From an uncultured Alphaproteobacteria bacterium (GTDB lineage Bacteria > Pseudomonadota > Alphaproteobacteria > Sphingomonadales > Sphingomonadaceae), in NCBI GenBank assembly GCA_903939555.1, contig CAJAHV010000179.1, positions 1-8,453 of the forward strand: a DNA stretch of 8,453 nucleotides. The letters are read 5' to 3'. The first letter of the stretch is position 1. Each line of letters opens with the position of its first letter. The notes beneath the pieces are model-generated. The model was not told the origin of the DNA. It worked only from the letters and a program-made list of their open reading frames with translations, and made no database searches. Position numbers and translations under genes: made by a program. Of the stretch, positions 1 through 5,463 are shown piece by piece.

Positions 1-1191
1 CGCGCGCAACTCCATGCGGGCGAGGTGGAGCCCGAGGCAGAGGTGGACGCCGTTGCCGAACGCCGTCTGCGGGTTGCTCGCCCGGTCGATGATGAAGCGA
101 TCGGCGTCGTCGAACACGGCTTCGTCGCGGTTGCCCGACCAATAGAACAGGCACAGCCCGTCGCCGGCCTTGATGGTCTTGTCGCCGATTTTATAATCCT
201 CGGTGGCGGTGCGCATGAAATGCTTGACCGGGGTCACCCAGCGGATGGTTTCCTCGATGAACTGCGGCACCAGCGACATGTCGGCCTTGAGCAGCGCCAG
301 CTGATCGGGGTTGCGGATCAGCTGCAACAGCCCGCCGGCAGCGCTCGAACTCGTCGTGTCGTGCCCGGCGGTGGCGGTGATGGCGTAATAGCTCGTCGCC
401 GAAAGCTCGTCGATTGGTTCGCCATCGATCAGGCCATTGGCGATGACGCTGGCGAGATCGTCACGCGGGTTGGCGCGGCGGTCGGCGGTGACCTCGCGGA
501 AATAGGTGAAGAACATCTGCACCGTGGCGAGCAGATCGACCTGGGCATCGCCGCTCTTGCCGCCCATCAGCGCCGGGGTGCCTTGGGTGACGCGCTGCGA
601 GCGGGCGATGACATCGGGGTCCTGCGGGCCGAAGATTTCCTGCGTCATCTGCAGCATCATCGGTTCATCGCTTTCGGGAATGCCGAGCAGCTTCATGATA
701 ACGCGCAGCGGGTACCACAGCGCCACTTCGTTGACGAAGTCGCAGGCGCCACCCAGCGCCGCCATGCGGTCGACATGAGTCTTGGCGATGGCGGCGATAT
801 CGGCCTCGATCTTGCGCAGATTGCCCGGCTGGAACCAATTATGGGTCAGCCGGCGCAGCTTCATGTGCTGCGGGTCGTCAAGATCGACGAGGGTGCGGAA
901 CAAATGGCTGTCGCCGGTCATCGCCTTGGTCCATTCCTCGCCCTCGATCGGCGAGAGATAAGTGCGCAACCGGTTGATGAACTTGTCGTTCTGCTTGGCG
1001 ATGGCGGTGATGTCGGCGTGCCGGGTAATCGACCAGAAGGGACGAAAGCCGGTAGGCTCGGTCCAGTGTACCGGATCGGTAGCGCGCAGCTCGGCATAGG
1101 TCTCGAGCACGCTTTCATCGGCATAGTTCATCGGGTTGACCAGCCGGTTGTCGAGCGTGCTGTTGTCATAGCCGGGAAAGGGCGTGGTCAT
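1..1191 (-). CDS. Cytochrome P450, CYP108 (P450terp)-like, 3' end cut by window edge
   Basis: This is a soluble bacterial class I cytochrome P450, a haem monooxygenase that takes electrons from a ferredoxin and hydroxylates a small hydrophobic substrate. The 397 visible residues hold all P450 signatures: the I-helix oxygen-activation motif AGHDTT (275-280, acid-alcohol pair D278/T279), the K-helix ExxR (E314 to R317) and the haem loop FGNGVHLCLG (378-387) with the thiolate ligand C385. There is no N-terminal membrane anchor. About 30 C-terminal residues should lie beyond position 1. The NWFQP segment (118-122) and the stretch after it resemble P450terp (CYP108) as I remember it; that subfamily call is less certain than the P450 call, and the substrate cannot be read. 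The ATG at 1191 lies 11 nt after the crotonase stop, so the two are probably co-transcribed. No strong ribosome binding site is visible. No ferredoxin or reductase gene is in the window. Confidence 0.93.
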   Translation of the reverse strand, partial: MTTPFPGYDNSTLDNRLVNPMNYADESVLETYAELRATDPVHWTEPTGFRPFWSITRHADITAIAKQNDKFINRLRTYLSPIEGEEWTKAMTGDSHLFRTLVDLDDPQHMKLRRLTHNWFQPGNLRKIEADIAAIAKTHVDRMAALGGACDFVNEVALWYPLRVIMKLLGIPESDEPMMLQMTQEIFGPQDPDVIARSQRVTQGTPALMGGKSGDAQVDLLATVQMFFTYFREVTADRRANPRDDLASVIANGLIDGEPIDELSATSYYAITATAGHDTTSSSAAGGLLQLIRNPDQLALLKADMSLVPQFIEETIRWVTPVKHFMRTATEDYKIGDKTIKAGDGLCLFYWSGNRDEAVFDDADRFIIDRASNPQTAFGNGVHLCLGLHLARMELRA

Positions 1192-1202
1192 CGCTGTCGG
1201 CC

Positions 1203-2000
1203 CTACTGGTTGCGGCCGCGCGCCTGCACGGCGCTGCGGGCGGCTTCGACGGCGGCGGCCGATACCTGGCCATTGGCGGCGGTGGAACGCGCCGCTTCCA
1301 GCGCCATGCCGTCATCAAAGGTCATCGCATAGCCGTCGTTGATCAACTTTTTATAGGCGGCGCTGAAGGCGGGATCGATGCTCGCCATGTCGGCGGCGAG
1401 CGCTTCGGCGGTGGCCATCAGATCGGCCGGGGCGACGACGCGGTTGACCAGCCCCCAGGCGGCGGCAGTATTGGCATCGAGGAAATTGCCGGTCAGCGAC
1501 AGTTCGCGGGCGCGATACGGCCCGATCAGCCGCGACAGCTTCTGGGAAAGCCCCCAGCCCGGCATGATGCCGACGCGGGCATGGGTATCGGCAAAACGGG
1601 CGTTGGCCGACGCGATCAGCACGTCGCAGGCCAGCGCGACTTCGAAGCCGCCGGTGATGGCGACGCCGTTGATGGCACCGATGCACGGCTTGGTCAGCAG
1701 TTCGATGGCCTTGACCGGGTTGTCATCGGCGGTTTCGGCATTGGCGGCCGCCAGCCCATCGGTGTCGCTGCCCAGTTCCTTGAGGTCGAGCCCGGCGGTG
1801 AAGGCGCGTTCGCCGGCCCCGGTCAGGATGACGACGCGCACAATGGGATCGGCCTCCAGCGCGCGCATCGCGGCGGCAAGTTCGCGGCGCATCTGCTTCG
1901 ACAGCGCGTTCATCGCGCCGGGGCGGTCGAGCGTTACGGTGGCCACGGCGCCGGCAATGCTGGTGGTGACGGTGCTGGTGGTGACGGTCGGTTCGGTCAT
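1203..2000 (-). CDS. Enoyl-CoA hydratase/isomerase (crotonase) family protein
   Basis: A 265-residue crotonase-fold protein of usual family length, expected to act on acyl-CoA thioesters in the cytosol. Both oxyanion-hole segments are present: AGLDL at 69-73 and NGVAITGGFE at 111-120. E120 aligns with the first catalytic glutamate of rat mitochondrial enoyl-CoA hydratase (Glu144). The second catalytic position (Glu164 in rat) falls in ADTHARVGIMPGWG (137-150) and is H140, so classical syn-hydration with two glutamates is doubtful; a hydratase variant, isomerase or hydrolase is possible. The ADTHARVG motif recurs in a set of actinobacterial and proteobacterial EchA-type proteins as I recall, so this is probably a subfamily trait, not damage. 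The ATG at 2000 starts a short low-complexity N-terminus containing a duplicated TVTTS. The P450 follows after 11 nt, and the pair probably forms a small catabolic operon. Confidence 0.9.
   Translation of the reverse strand: MTEPTVTTSTVTTSIAGAVATVTLDRPGAMNALSKQMRRELAAAMRALEADPIVRVVILTGAGERAFTAGLDLKELGSDTDGLAAANAETADDNPVKAIELLTKPCIGAINGVAITGGFEVALACDVLIASANARFADTHARVGIMPGWGLSQKLSRLIGPYRARELSLTGNFLDANTAAAWGLVNRVVAPADLMATAEALAADMASIDPAFSAAYKKLINDGYAMTFDDGMALEAARSTAANGQVSAAAVEAARSAVQARGRNQ
1959..1988 (-). repeat. Perfect 15-bp tandem duplication in the crotonase N-terminus
   Basis: The plus-strand unit GCTGGTGGTGACGGT occurs twice back to back (1959-1973 and 1974-1988). It is in frame and encodes two copies of TVTTS, residues 5-14, ahead of the conserved crotonase fold. 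Perfect identity suggests a recent slippage event. Confidence 0.9.
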
Positions 2001-2050
2001 GGCAACGGGTCCCAGTTTTTTGCAATCTAGCGCGTTTCAGTGCGGGGCGT

Positions 2051-2059
2051 CCCCCCCCC
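2051..2059. repeat. C9 homopolymer between the Smr-domain and crotonase genes
   Basis: Nine consecutive C on the plus strand (G9 on the coding strand) lie in the 66-nt spacer between the Smr-domain stop (2067) and the crotonase start (2000). The tract is outside both genes, so a length change would alter spacing but not a reading frame. It is also a typical place for a sequencing error. Confidence 0.8.
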
Positions 2060-2066
2060 AATGACA

Positions 2067-2591
2067 TCAGGGGCGGCGGCGCAGGATGAGATACCAGGCA
2101 CCGCTGCCGCCATGGCGTGGGTGCGCCGGGCGGAAGGCAGCGATGCGGCTGCGCAGATGGCCGGCATCGAGCCAATGGTTGATCTCGGCCTTGATGCGGC
2201 CCGGTCGGTCGCCGCGGCCCTTGCCGGTGATGACGAGGATGATGCGTTCGCCCTGCGCCGCTGCGCTGTCGAGCGCGGTGGCGAGCACGGCATGTGCGGC
2301 ATCGAGTGTGTGGCCGTGCAGATCGACGACGCGATCAGGGCGGATATCACCCTGCCGCAGCCGCCGGTCCCAACTGCCATCAAGCGTGGCGGTGGCAACC
2401 GGCGCGGGGGCGTTGCGCGGTGTTTGCAGGGACCGCGGCGGGCGCGGTGGCGGCGCGGAAACGCGCGGCGCCGGTTCGATGCGCGGTGGCGCGATAGGCA
2501 GCGGCGGCGCAATGCGCCCGGGCAGCGGTCGCACCGAGGCGGCGACGCGCGACCAGAGCGCGATTTCGGGGGCGGAAAGCCGGCGCGCCAT
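2067..2591 (-). CDS. Smr (MutS2 C-terminal-like) domain protein
   Basis: A 174-residue stand-alone Smr-domain protein. Residues 1-20 form a short helical start, residues 22-66 are a proline/alanine-rich linker, and the Smr domain fills about 70-174. Seen motifs are DLHGHT (90-95), TGKG (122-125) and HGGSGAWYLIL (160-170), the three conserved blocks of the family. Smr domains are known as nucleic-acid nicking or endonuclease modules (in MutS2 and eukaryotic homologues); the role of these short proteobacterial versions is not well settled, and I do not assign one. The ATG overlaps the mltA stop by one base (TGATG, shared base 2591), so translation is very probably coupled to mltA. The product has no signal peptide and should be cytosolic. 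Confidence 0.92.
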   Translation of the reverse strand: MARRLSAPEIALWSRVAASVRPLPGRIAPPLPIAPPRIEPAPRVSAPPPRPPRSLQTPRNAPAPVATATLDGSWDRRLRQGDIRPDRVVDLHGHTLDAAHAVLATALDSAAAQGERIILVITGKGRGDRPGRIKAEINHWLDAGHLRSRIAAFRPAHPRHGGSGAWYLILRRRP

Positions 2592-3871
2592 CAGCGTTGC
2601 GGGGGTTTTGCGGCGTTTGAGACCAGCCGCGCTGCGGTGTTTGAGACCAGCCGCGCGGCGGTGTTCGAGAGTAGCCGCGCTGCGGCGTTTGCGAATAGCC
2701 GCGCTGCGGCGGGGGGCGGCAGCAGCACGACAATCTGCGCCGCTGCCGCCTGTGCGCCGGCTTCGGCGCGGGCGGCGGCGCCGCTGCCGCGGAACAGGTC
2801 GATGCGGTTGGCGCCCTTGATCGCGCCGCCGGTGTCCTGTGCCACCATCAGCGCGGCGAGCGGGACATTGCCCAACAGGGTGGTGGTGACGAACAGCGGC
2901 GCGCCGAGCGGCAGGAAAGCCGGATCGGCGGCGACCGAAACGCCGGGCGCGACGGCGATGCCCATCGCCCCGACCGGGCCATCGCCGGTGATTTCGCGAA
3001 AGAACACCACCGACGGGTTGGCAGCGAGCAGGGTTGGTGCCTTGTCCGGGTTGGCGCGCAGCCAGGCGAGGATCGAATCCATGCTGACGCCACCTTTCGG
3101 CAGATCGCCGCGATCGAGCAGCACCTTGCCGATGGCGACATAATCGCGGCCGTTCTGGCTGTCATAGCCGATGCGCATGATGCCGCCATCGGGCAGGCGC
3201 AAACGCCCGGAACCTTGGATTTCGAGAAAGAACGCCTCGTACGGGTCGGCGGCAAAGGCAAGTTCGAGCCCCTTGCCGGCGAGCGCCCCGGCCATGATGG
3301 CACCGCGATCGGGGTAGGGCACCAGCGTCTTGCCATCGAGCCTGCCGCGCAGCTTGCGGCCCTTCAGATCGGCGGCAAAGCGGCCGAGATCGACATCGAT
3401 GAGATCGGGTGGGCGGCGGTAAAAGGGGGTGGCATAGCCCGGCGCGGCGGTGCGCGCGCCGGCGATTTCGGGTTCATAATAGCCGGTGGCAAAGCCGGTC
3501 CCGGCGGCAATGGTAACCGGGGTGAACTGGCTGCGAAAAAAATCGGCGGCGTCACCCGGCGCGGCGGCGGCGGCGCAGGCAGCCGCCCAGTCGCCGGCGC
3601 GGGTCAGGCCGCTGCGGTCTTCGCGCGCTTGCAGCCCCGGGCAGCTACGGCGAAAGGCAGCGCGGGCTGCCTCGGCTCCGGCATCGGCGGACGCGGTGAA
3701 GGACGCCGGCGCAACGGCCAGATCGGCGGCGCGCCTCGGCACGGGCGGTGTCGGTTGCGCCAGGGGACCGGGAGGTGCCGGCGGCAGTCGTTGTGGGGCG
3801 GGCGGACGCGGCGCACAGGCGGCGAGCACCAGCAAGCCGATGAGCAGCAACCGGGCTGTGGCGGCCTTCAC
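2591..3871 (-). CDS. mltA: MltA, membrane-bound lytic murein transglycosylase A
   Basis: An outer-membrane lipoprotein that cleaves the MurNAc-GlcNAc bond of peptidoglycan with 1,6-anhydro product formation. The 426 residues begin with a lipoprotein signal peptide whose lipobox LAAC places the lipidated cysteine at C19. A proline-rich spacer (21-47) follows, then the MltA domain with TGYYEPE (129-135) and LEIQGSGRLRL (216-226). Last comes the 3D domain, AQDTGGAIKGANRIDLFRG (344-362), whose aspartates D346 and D358 match the region holding the catalytic acid of E. coli MltA. After about residue 386 the family match ends and an octapeptide repeat tail (about 388-420) is appended. The start codon is GTG; no ATG precedes it in frame, and the 16 nt before it form a GC-rich palindrome (3872-3883), so it may depend on coupling to the upstream Tim44-like gene. 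It overlaps the Smr-domain gene downstream. Confidence 0.95.
   Translation of the reverse strand: MKAATARLLLIGLLVLAACAPRPPAPQRLPPAPPGPLAQPTPPVPRRAADLAVAPASFTASADAGAEAARAAFRRSCPGLQAREDRSGLTRAGDWAAACAAAAAPGDAADFFRSQFTPVTIAAGTGFATGYYEPEIAGARTAAPGYATPFYRRPPDLIDVDLGRFAADLKGRKLRGRLDGKTLVPYPDRGAIMAGALAGKGLELAFAADPYEAFFLEIQGSGRLRLPDGGIMRIGYDSQNGRDYVAIGKVLLDRGDLPKGGVSMDSILAWLRANPDKAPTLLAANPSVVFFREITGDGPVGAMGIAVAPGVSVAADPAFLPLGAPLFVTTTLLGNVPLAALMVAQDTGGAIKGANRIDLFRGSGAAARAEAGAQAAAAQIVVLLPPPAAARLFANAAARLLSNTAARLVSNTAARLVSNAAKPPQR
2610..2705 (-). repeat. Four tandem 24-bp units encoding the MltA C-terminal tail
   Basis: Four units of exactly 24 bp run at 2610-2633, 2634-2657, 2658-2681 and 2682-2705, each differing from its neighbour at only a few positions. 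They are in frame and encode AARLFANA, AARLLSNT, AARLVSNT and AARLVSNA in protein order, followed only by AKPPQR. Degeneracy rises toward the catalytic domain, which suggests the array grew at the 3' end of the gene. Confidence 0.95.
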
Positions 3872-3887
3872 GCCCCGCGGGGCCCAG

Positions 3888-4523
3888 TCAGGCGCCGGGT
3901 TCGTCGTCGGTGGCGATCAACAGCCAGGCCGGGTCGCGGCTGCCGGCATGACGGCTGAAGGTCCAGACATCGGTGGCTGGCGCCGCTTCGGTGCCGTTGT
4001 TGCTGATGCGGGCGACAAAACGCACCGTCACTTCGGCCATCTGGCCGATCATTTCGGCGCCGGTGATTGCAGCGCTGTCGATCTCGATGATGCGATTGCC
4101 GAGCCGAACCCCGTCGCGGTCTTCGATGGCGGTAGCGAAATTTTCCTGCACTTCGTCCGAAACCAGGCCGTCCATGGCGCCGACATTGCCGTCCCAAAAG
4201 GCTGACAGGATCATGCCATAGGCGGCGCGCGCGCCGGTCATGAACTGCGCGGGATTGAAACTGGGGTCGGCATCGGCGACTGCCTGCAGGGCGGGGGCCA
4301 GATCGGCATCGGTGCCGGCCGGAACCGAGACGAGATCACGGCTGCGCGTGTCGGGCGCGCGAATGGCCGTAGTGGTGATTTCGGGCACACCGGGGCGAAA
4401 ACTGTCCACCACCGGGCGTTCCTGACCGGTGCGCTTGCCGAGTACGCTGACAAGCCGCAGGCCGATGAATGCTGCCAGCATCGCCAGCAGCACGATCTCG
4501 ATCCAGGAACTCCCGTCAGACAT
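3888..4523 (-). CDS. Tim44-like domain protein, membrane anchored
   Basis: A 211-residue protein with one N-terminal transmembrane segment (about 7-28), a hydrophilic linker (29-70) and a Tim44-like domain (about 70-211). Family features seen are FNPAQFMTGARAAYGMILSAF (89-109) and DVWTFSRH...DPAWLLIAT near the end. In mitochondria the Tim44 C-terminal domain binds membrane and the import motor. Bacterial homologues such as TimA are inner-membrane associated and of poorly defined function. The start at 4523 is chosen over an in-frame start at 4631. Translation from 4523 begins MSDGSSW just before the membrane segment, an AAGG lies 8 nt upstream, and the extra 36 residues would span the probable promoter. 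Its stop lies 16 nt before mltA, so it leads a Tim44-like/mltA/Smr operon. Confidence 0.9.
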   Translation of the reverse strand: MSDGSSWIEIVLLAMLAAFIGLRLVSVLGKRTGQERPVVDSFRPGVPEITTTAIRAPDTRSRDLVSVPAGTDADLAPALQAVADADPSFNPAQFMTGARAAYGMILSAFWDGNVGAMDGLVSDEVQENFATAIEDRDGVRLGNRIIEIDSAAITGAEMIGQMAEVTVRFVARISNNGTEAAPATDVWTFSRHAGSRDPAWLLIATDDEPGA

Positions 4524-4540
4524 TGTCTTGGCCTTGCAGA

Positions 4541-4565
4541 TTGCGAACGGCGTCCGTTGCGAACG
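4541..4565. repeat. Short direct repeat in the Tim44-like gene leader
   Basis: TTGCGAACG occurs at 4541-4549 and again at 4557-4565 on the plus strand, 16 bp apart centre to centre. It lies 18-42 nt upstream of the Tim44-like start codon, inside the expected 5' untranslated region. Confidence 0.6.
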
Positions 4566-4588
4566 TCGTTTCATAGTCGTCATAGCAG

Positions 4589-4617
4589 AGAATATGTATT
4601 GCGGTCCATCATCACAA
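4589..4617 (-). promoter_or_regulatory. Candidate sigma70-type promoter for the Tim44-like/mltA/Smr operon
   Basis: Reading the minus strand, TTGTGA (4617-4612) is followed after 17 nt by TATTCT (4594-4589); each hexamer matches 4 of 6 consensus bases. A start near 4582 would leave a leader of about 60 nt. The stretch is more AT-rich than its surroundings. This is pattern matching only. Confidence 0.4.
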
Positions 4618-4620
4618 TAT

Positions 4621-4642
4621 CCATGCGGCATCTACCGCATGG
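4621..4642. promoter_or_regulatory. Perfect 8-bp dyad just upstream of the candidate -35 box
   Basis: CCATGCGG (4621-4628) and CCGCATGG (4635-4642) are perfect inverted repeats around a 6-nt centre. The dyad sits 3 bp beyond the -35 hexamer of the candidate promoter, where an activator or repressor could bind. It has no following T-run on either strand, so it is not a good terminator for the tRNA gene. Confidence 0.4.
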
Positions 4643-4715
4643 CGCGATGGTTTCGCCATGTTCGCCATGACAGTTTGTCCGGCGCGTCCATCCGGGTCGG
4701 GACCGGTCTGTACAA

Positions 4716-4803
4716 TGGTGCGGACGGCGGGACTCGAACCCGCACTCCCATCAAGGGAAGCAGATTTTAAGTCTGCTGCGTCTACCGGTTTCGCCACGTC
4801 CGC
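4716..4803 (-). tRNA. tRNA-Leu (anticodon UAA)
   Basis: The minus strand folds as a complete class II tRNA. The acceptor stem GCGGACG pairs with CGTCCGC, the D stem is GCG/CGC, and the anticodon stem GCAGA/TCTGC encloses the loop CTTAAAA, giving anticodon TAA. A long variable arm with a CCC/GGG stem follows, as expected for leucine. The T arm is GCGGG-TTCGAGT-CCCGC, the discriminator base is A, and CCA is encoded (4718-4716). It reads UUA and, by wobble, UUG, which should be rare codons in a GC-rich genome. It lies between ihfB and the Tim44-like gene on the same strand. Confidence 0.97.
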
Positions 4804-4812
4804 CCGTGCCGC

Positions 4813-4840
4813 ACGGGCAGCACGGCCTGCTGCCCGTTTT
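4813..4840 (+). terminator. Terminator-like hairpin beside the tRNA-Leu 5' end
   Basis: ACGGGCAGCA (4813-4822) and TGCTGCCCGT (4828-4837) form a perfect 10-bp stem with a 5-nt loop, followed on the plus strand by three more T (TTTT in all with the last stem base). This is the shape of a Rho-independent terminator, but only for plus-strand transcription, and no plus-strand gene lies upstream. Read on the minus strand the hairpin is in the pre-tRNA leader, with no U-run after it. Confidence 0.4.
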
Positions 4841-4956
4841 CCTCGACAGGGATTTGGCCCTGCCCGGGATTTGTATTGCCCGCCGTTCTGGCAGGCTGTC
4901 GCCACCTTCGCTGGCATCGGCGCGCCGTCACCGGGCATCGCCGATATGATGCCGGC

Positions 4957-5238
4957 TTAGCCCGCGTTCAATTTTTCGCGCAGTTCCTTGCCCGGCTTGA
5001 AATAGGGCACGCGCTTGGCATCGACCTTGACCGCCGTACCGGTGCGCGGGTTGCGTCCGGTGCGGGCTTCGCGGCCGCGCGTTGAAAAGGCGCCGAAGCC
5101 GCGAAGCTCCACGCGCCGGCCACCAGCAAGGGCGTTGGTAATCTGGTTGAAGATTGTCGCAACGATTGCTTCCACGTCGCGCAAGGTCAGGTGCGGGTTC
5201 GCTTCGGCGACAGCACTGACAAGTTCCGACCTGATCAT
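4957..5238 (-). CDS. ihfB: Integration host factor, beta subunit
   Basis: A 93-residue HU/IHF-fold protein that pairs with IhfA to bind and sharply bend DNA at specific sites. The dimerisation helices occupy about 3-37. The DNA-binding beta arm carries RTGRNPRTG (59-67) with the intercalating proline P64, and the C-terminal signature VPYFKPGKELRE is at 77-88. The match to IhfB rather than HU is supported by the RTGRNP arm, the FKPGKELR end and the position after rpsA. The start at 5238 is preferred to an in-frame start at 5268, because an AGGA (5249-5246) sits 7 nt before it and MIRSEL is the usual family N-terminus. A 225-nt gap separates it from rpsA. A TTGACC at 5330-5325 could be the -35 of its own promoter, but no convincing -10 follows. 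Confidence 0.95.
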   Translation of the reverse strand: MIRSELVSAVAEANPHLTLRDVEAIVATIFNQITNALAGGRRVELRGFGAFSTRGREARTGRNPRTGTAVKVDAKRVPYFKPGKELREKLNAG

Positions 5239-5463
5239 TAGCGTTTCCTGTTCCAACCCACAAAACAACGACGTGCGACACCACGCCGCCCCAAGATGGG
5301 CAGTCTTAACCGGGCATTATCACCGGTCAAGGCTGTTCGGGCGCAAAACGCGACCGAAAAGTGTGGTTTTCAGCAATACGCCGCCGCTTTTTTCAAAGCG
5401 ACGGCGCATGGCTTGCCTGAGACGAGGGAAATCCACTTGTGGCGGCGAGGCCGCCGGGGCGGA

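Noticed and set aside
25..1332. Long open frame on the plus strand (435 codons) opposite the P450 and crotonase 3' end
   Set aside because: It is antisense to a P450 with every signature motif in frame; its product is low-complexity with no family features. Long antisense frames are expected in GC-rich DNA.
2610..2705. CRISPR-like array
   Set aside because: The 24-bp units are directly adjacent with no spacers, in frame and translated within mltA.
2040..3143. Plus-strand frame of 367 codons opposite the Smr-domain gene and mltA
   Set aside because: The opposite strand carries two recognised domains with intact motifs. The repeated FETSRAAV seen here is only the antisense reading of the 24-bp repeat.
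4524..4631. N-terminal extension of the Tim44-like protein by 36 codons
   Set aside because: The extra residues lie across the candidate promoter and before a membrane segment that normally sits at the extreme N-terminus.
4716..4803. tRNA-Leu as an attachment site for an integrated element
   Set aside because: I see no second copy of the tRNA 3' end in the window and no integrase gene beside it.
4934..4953. Terminator for ihfB (GGCATC/GATGCC hairpin right after the stop)
   Set aside because: It is a short stem with an 8-nt loop and no T-run; kept only as an observation.
5441..5455. Rho-independent terminator after rpsA (GGCGGC/GCCGCC hairpin)
   Set aside because: The stem is only 6 bp and is followed on the minus strand by ACAAGTGG, not a T-run.
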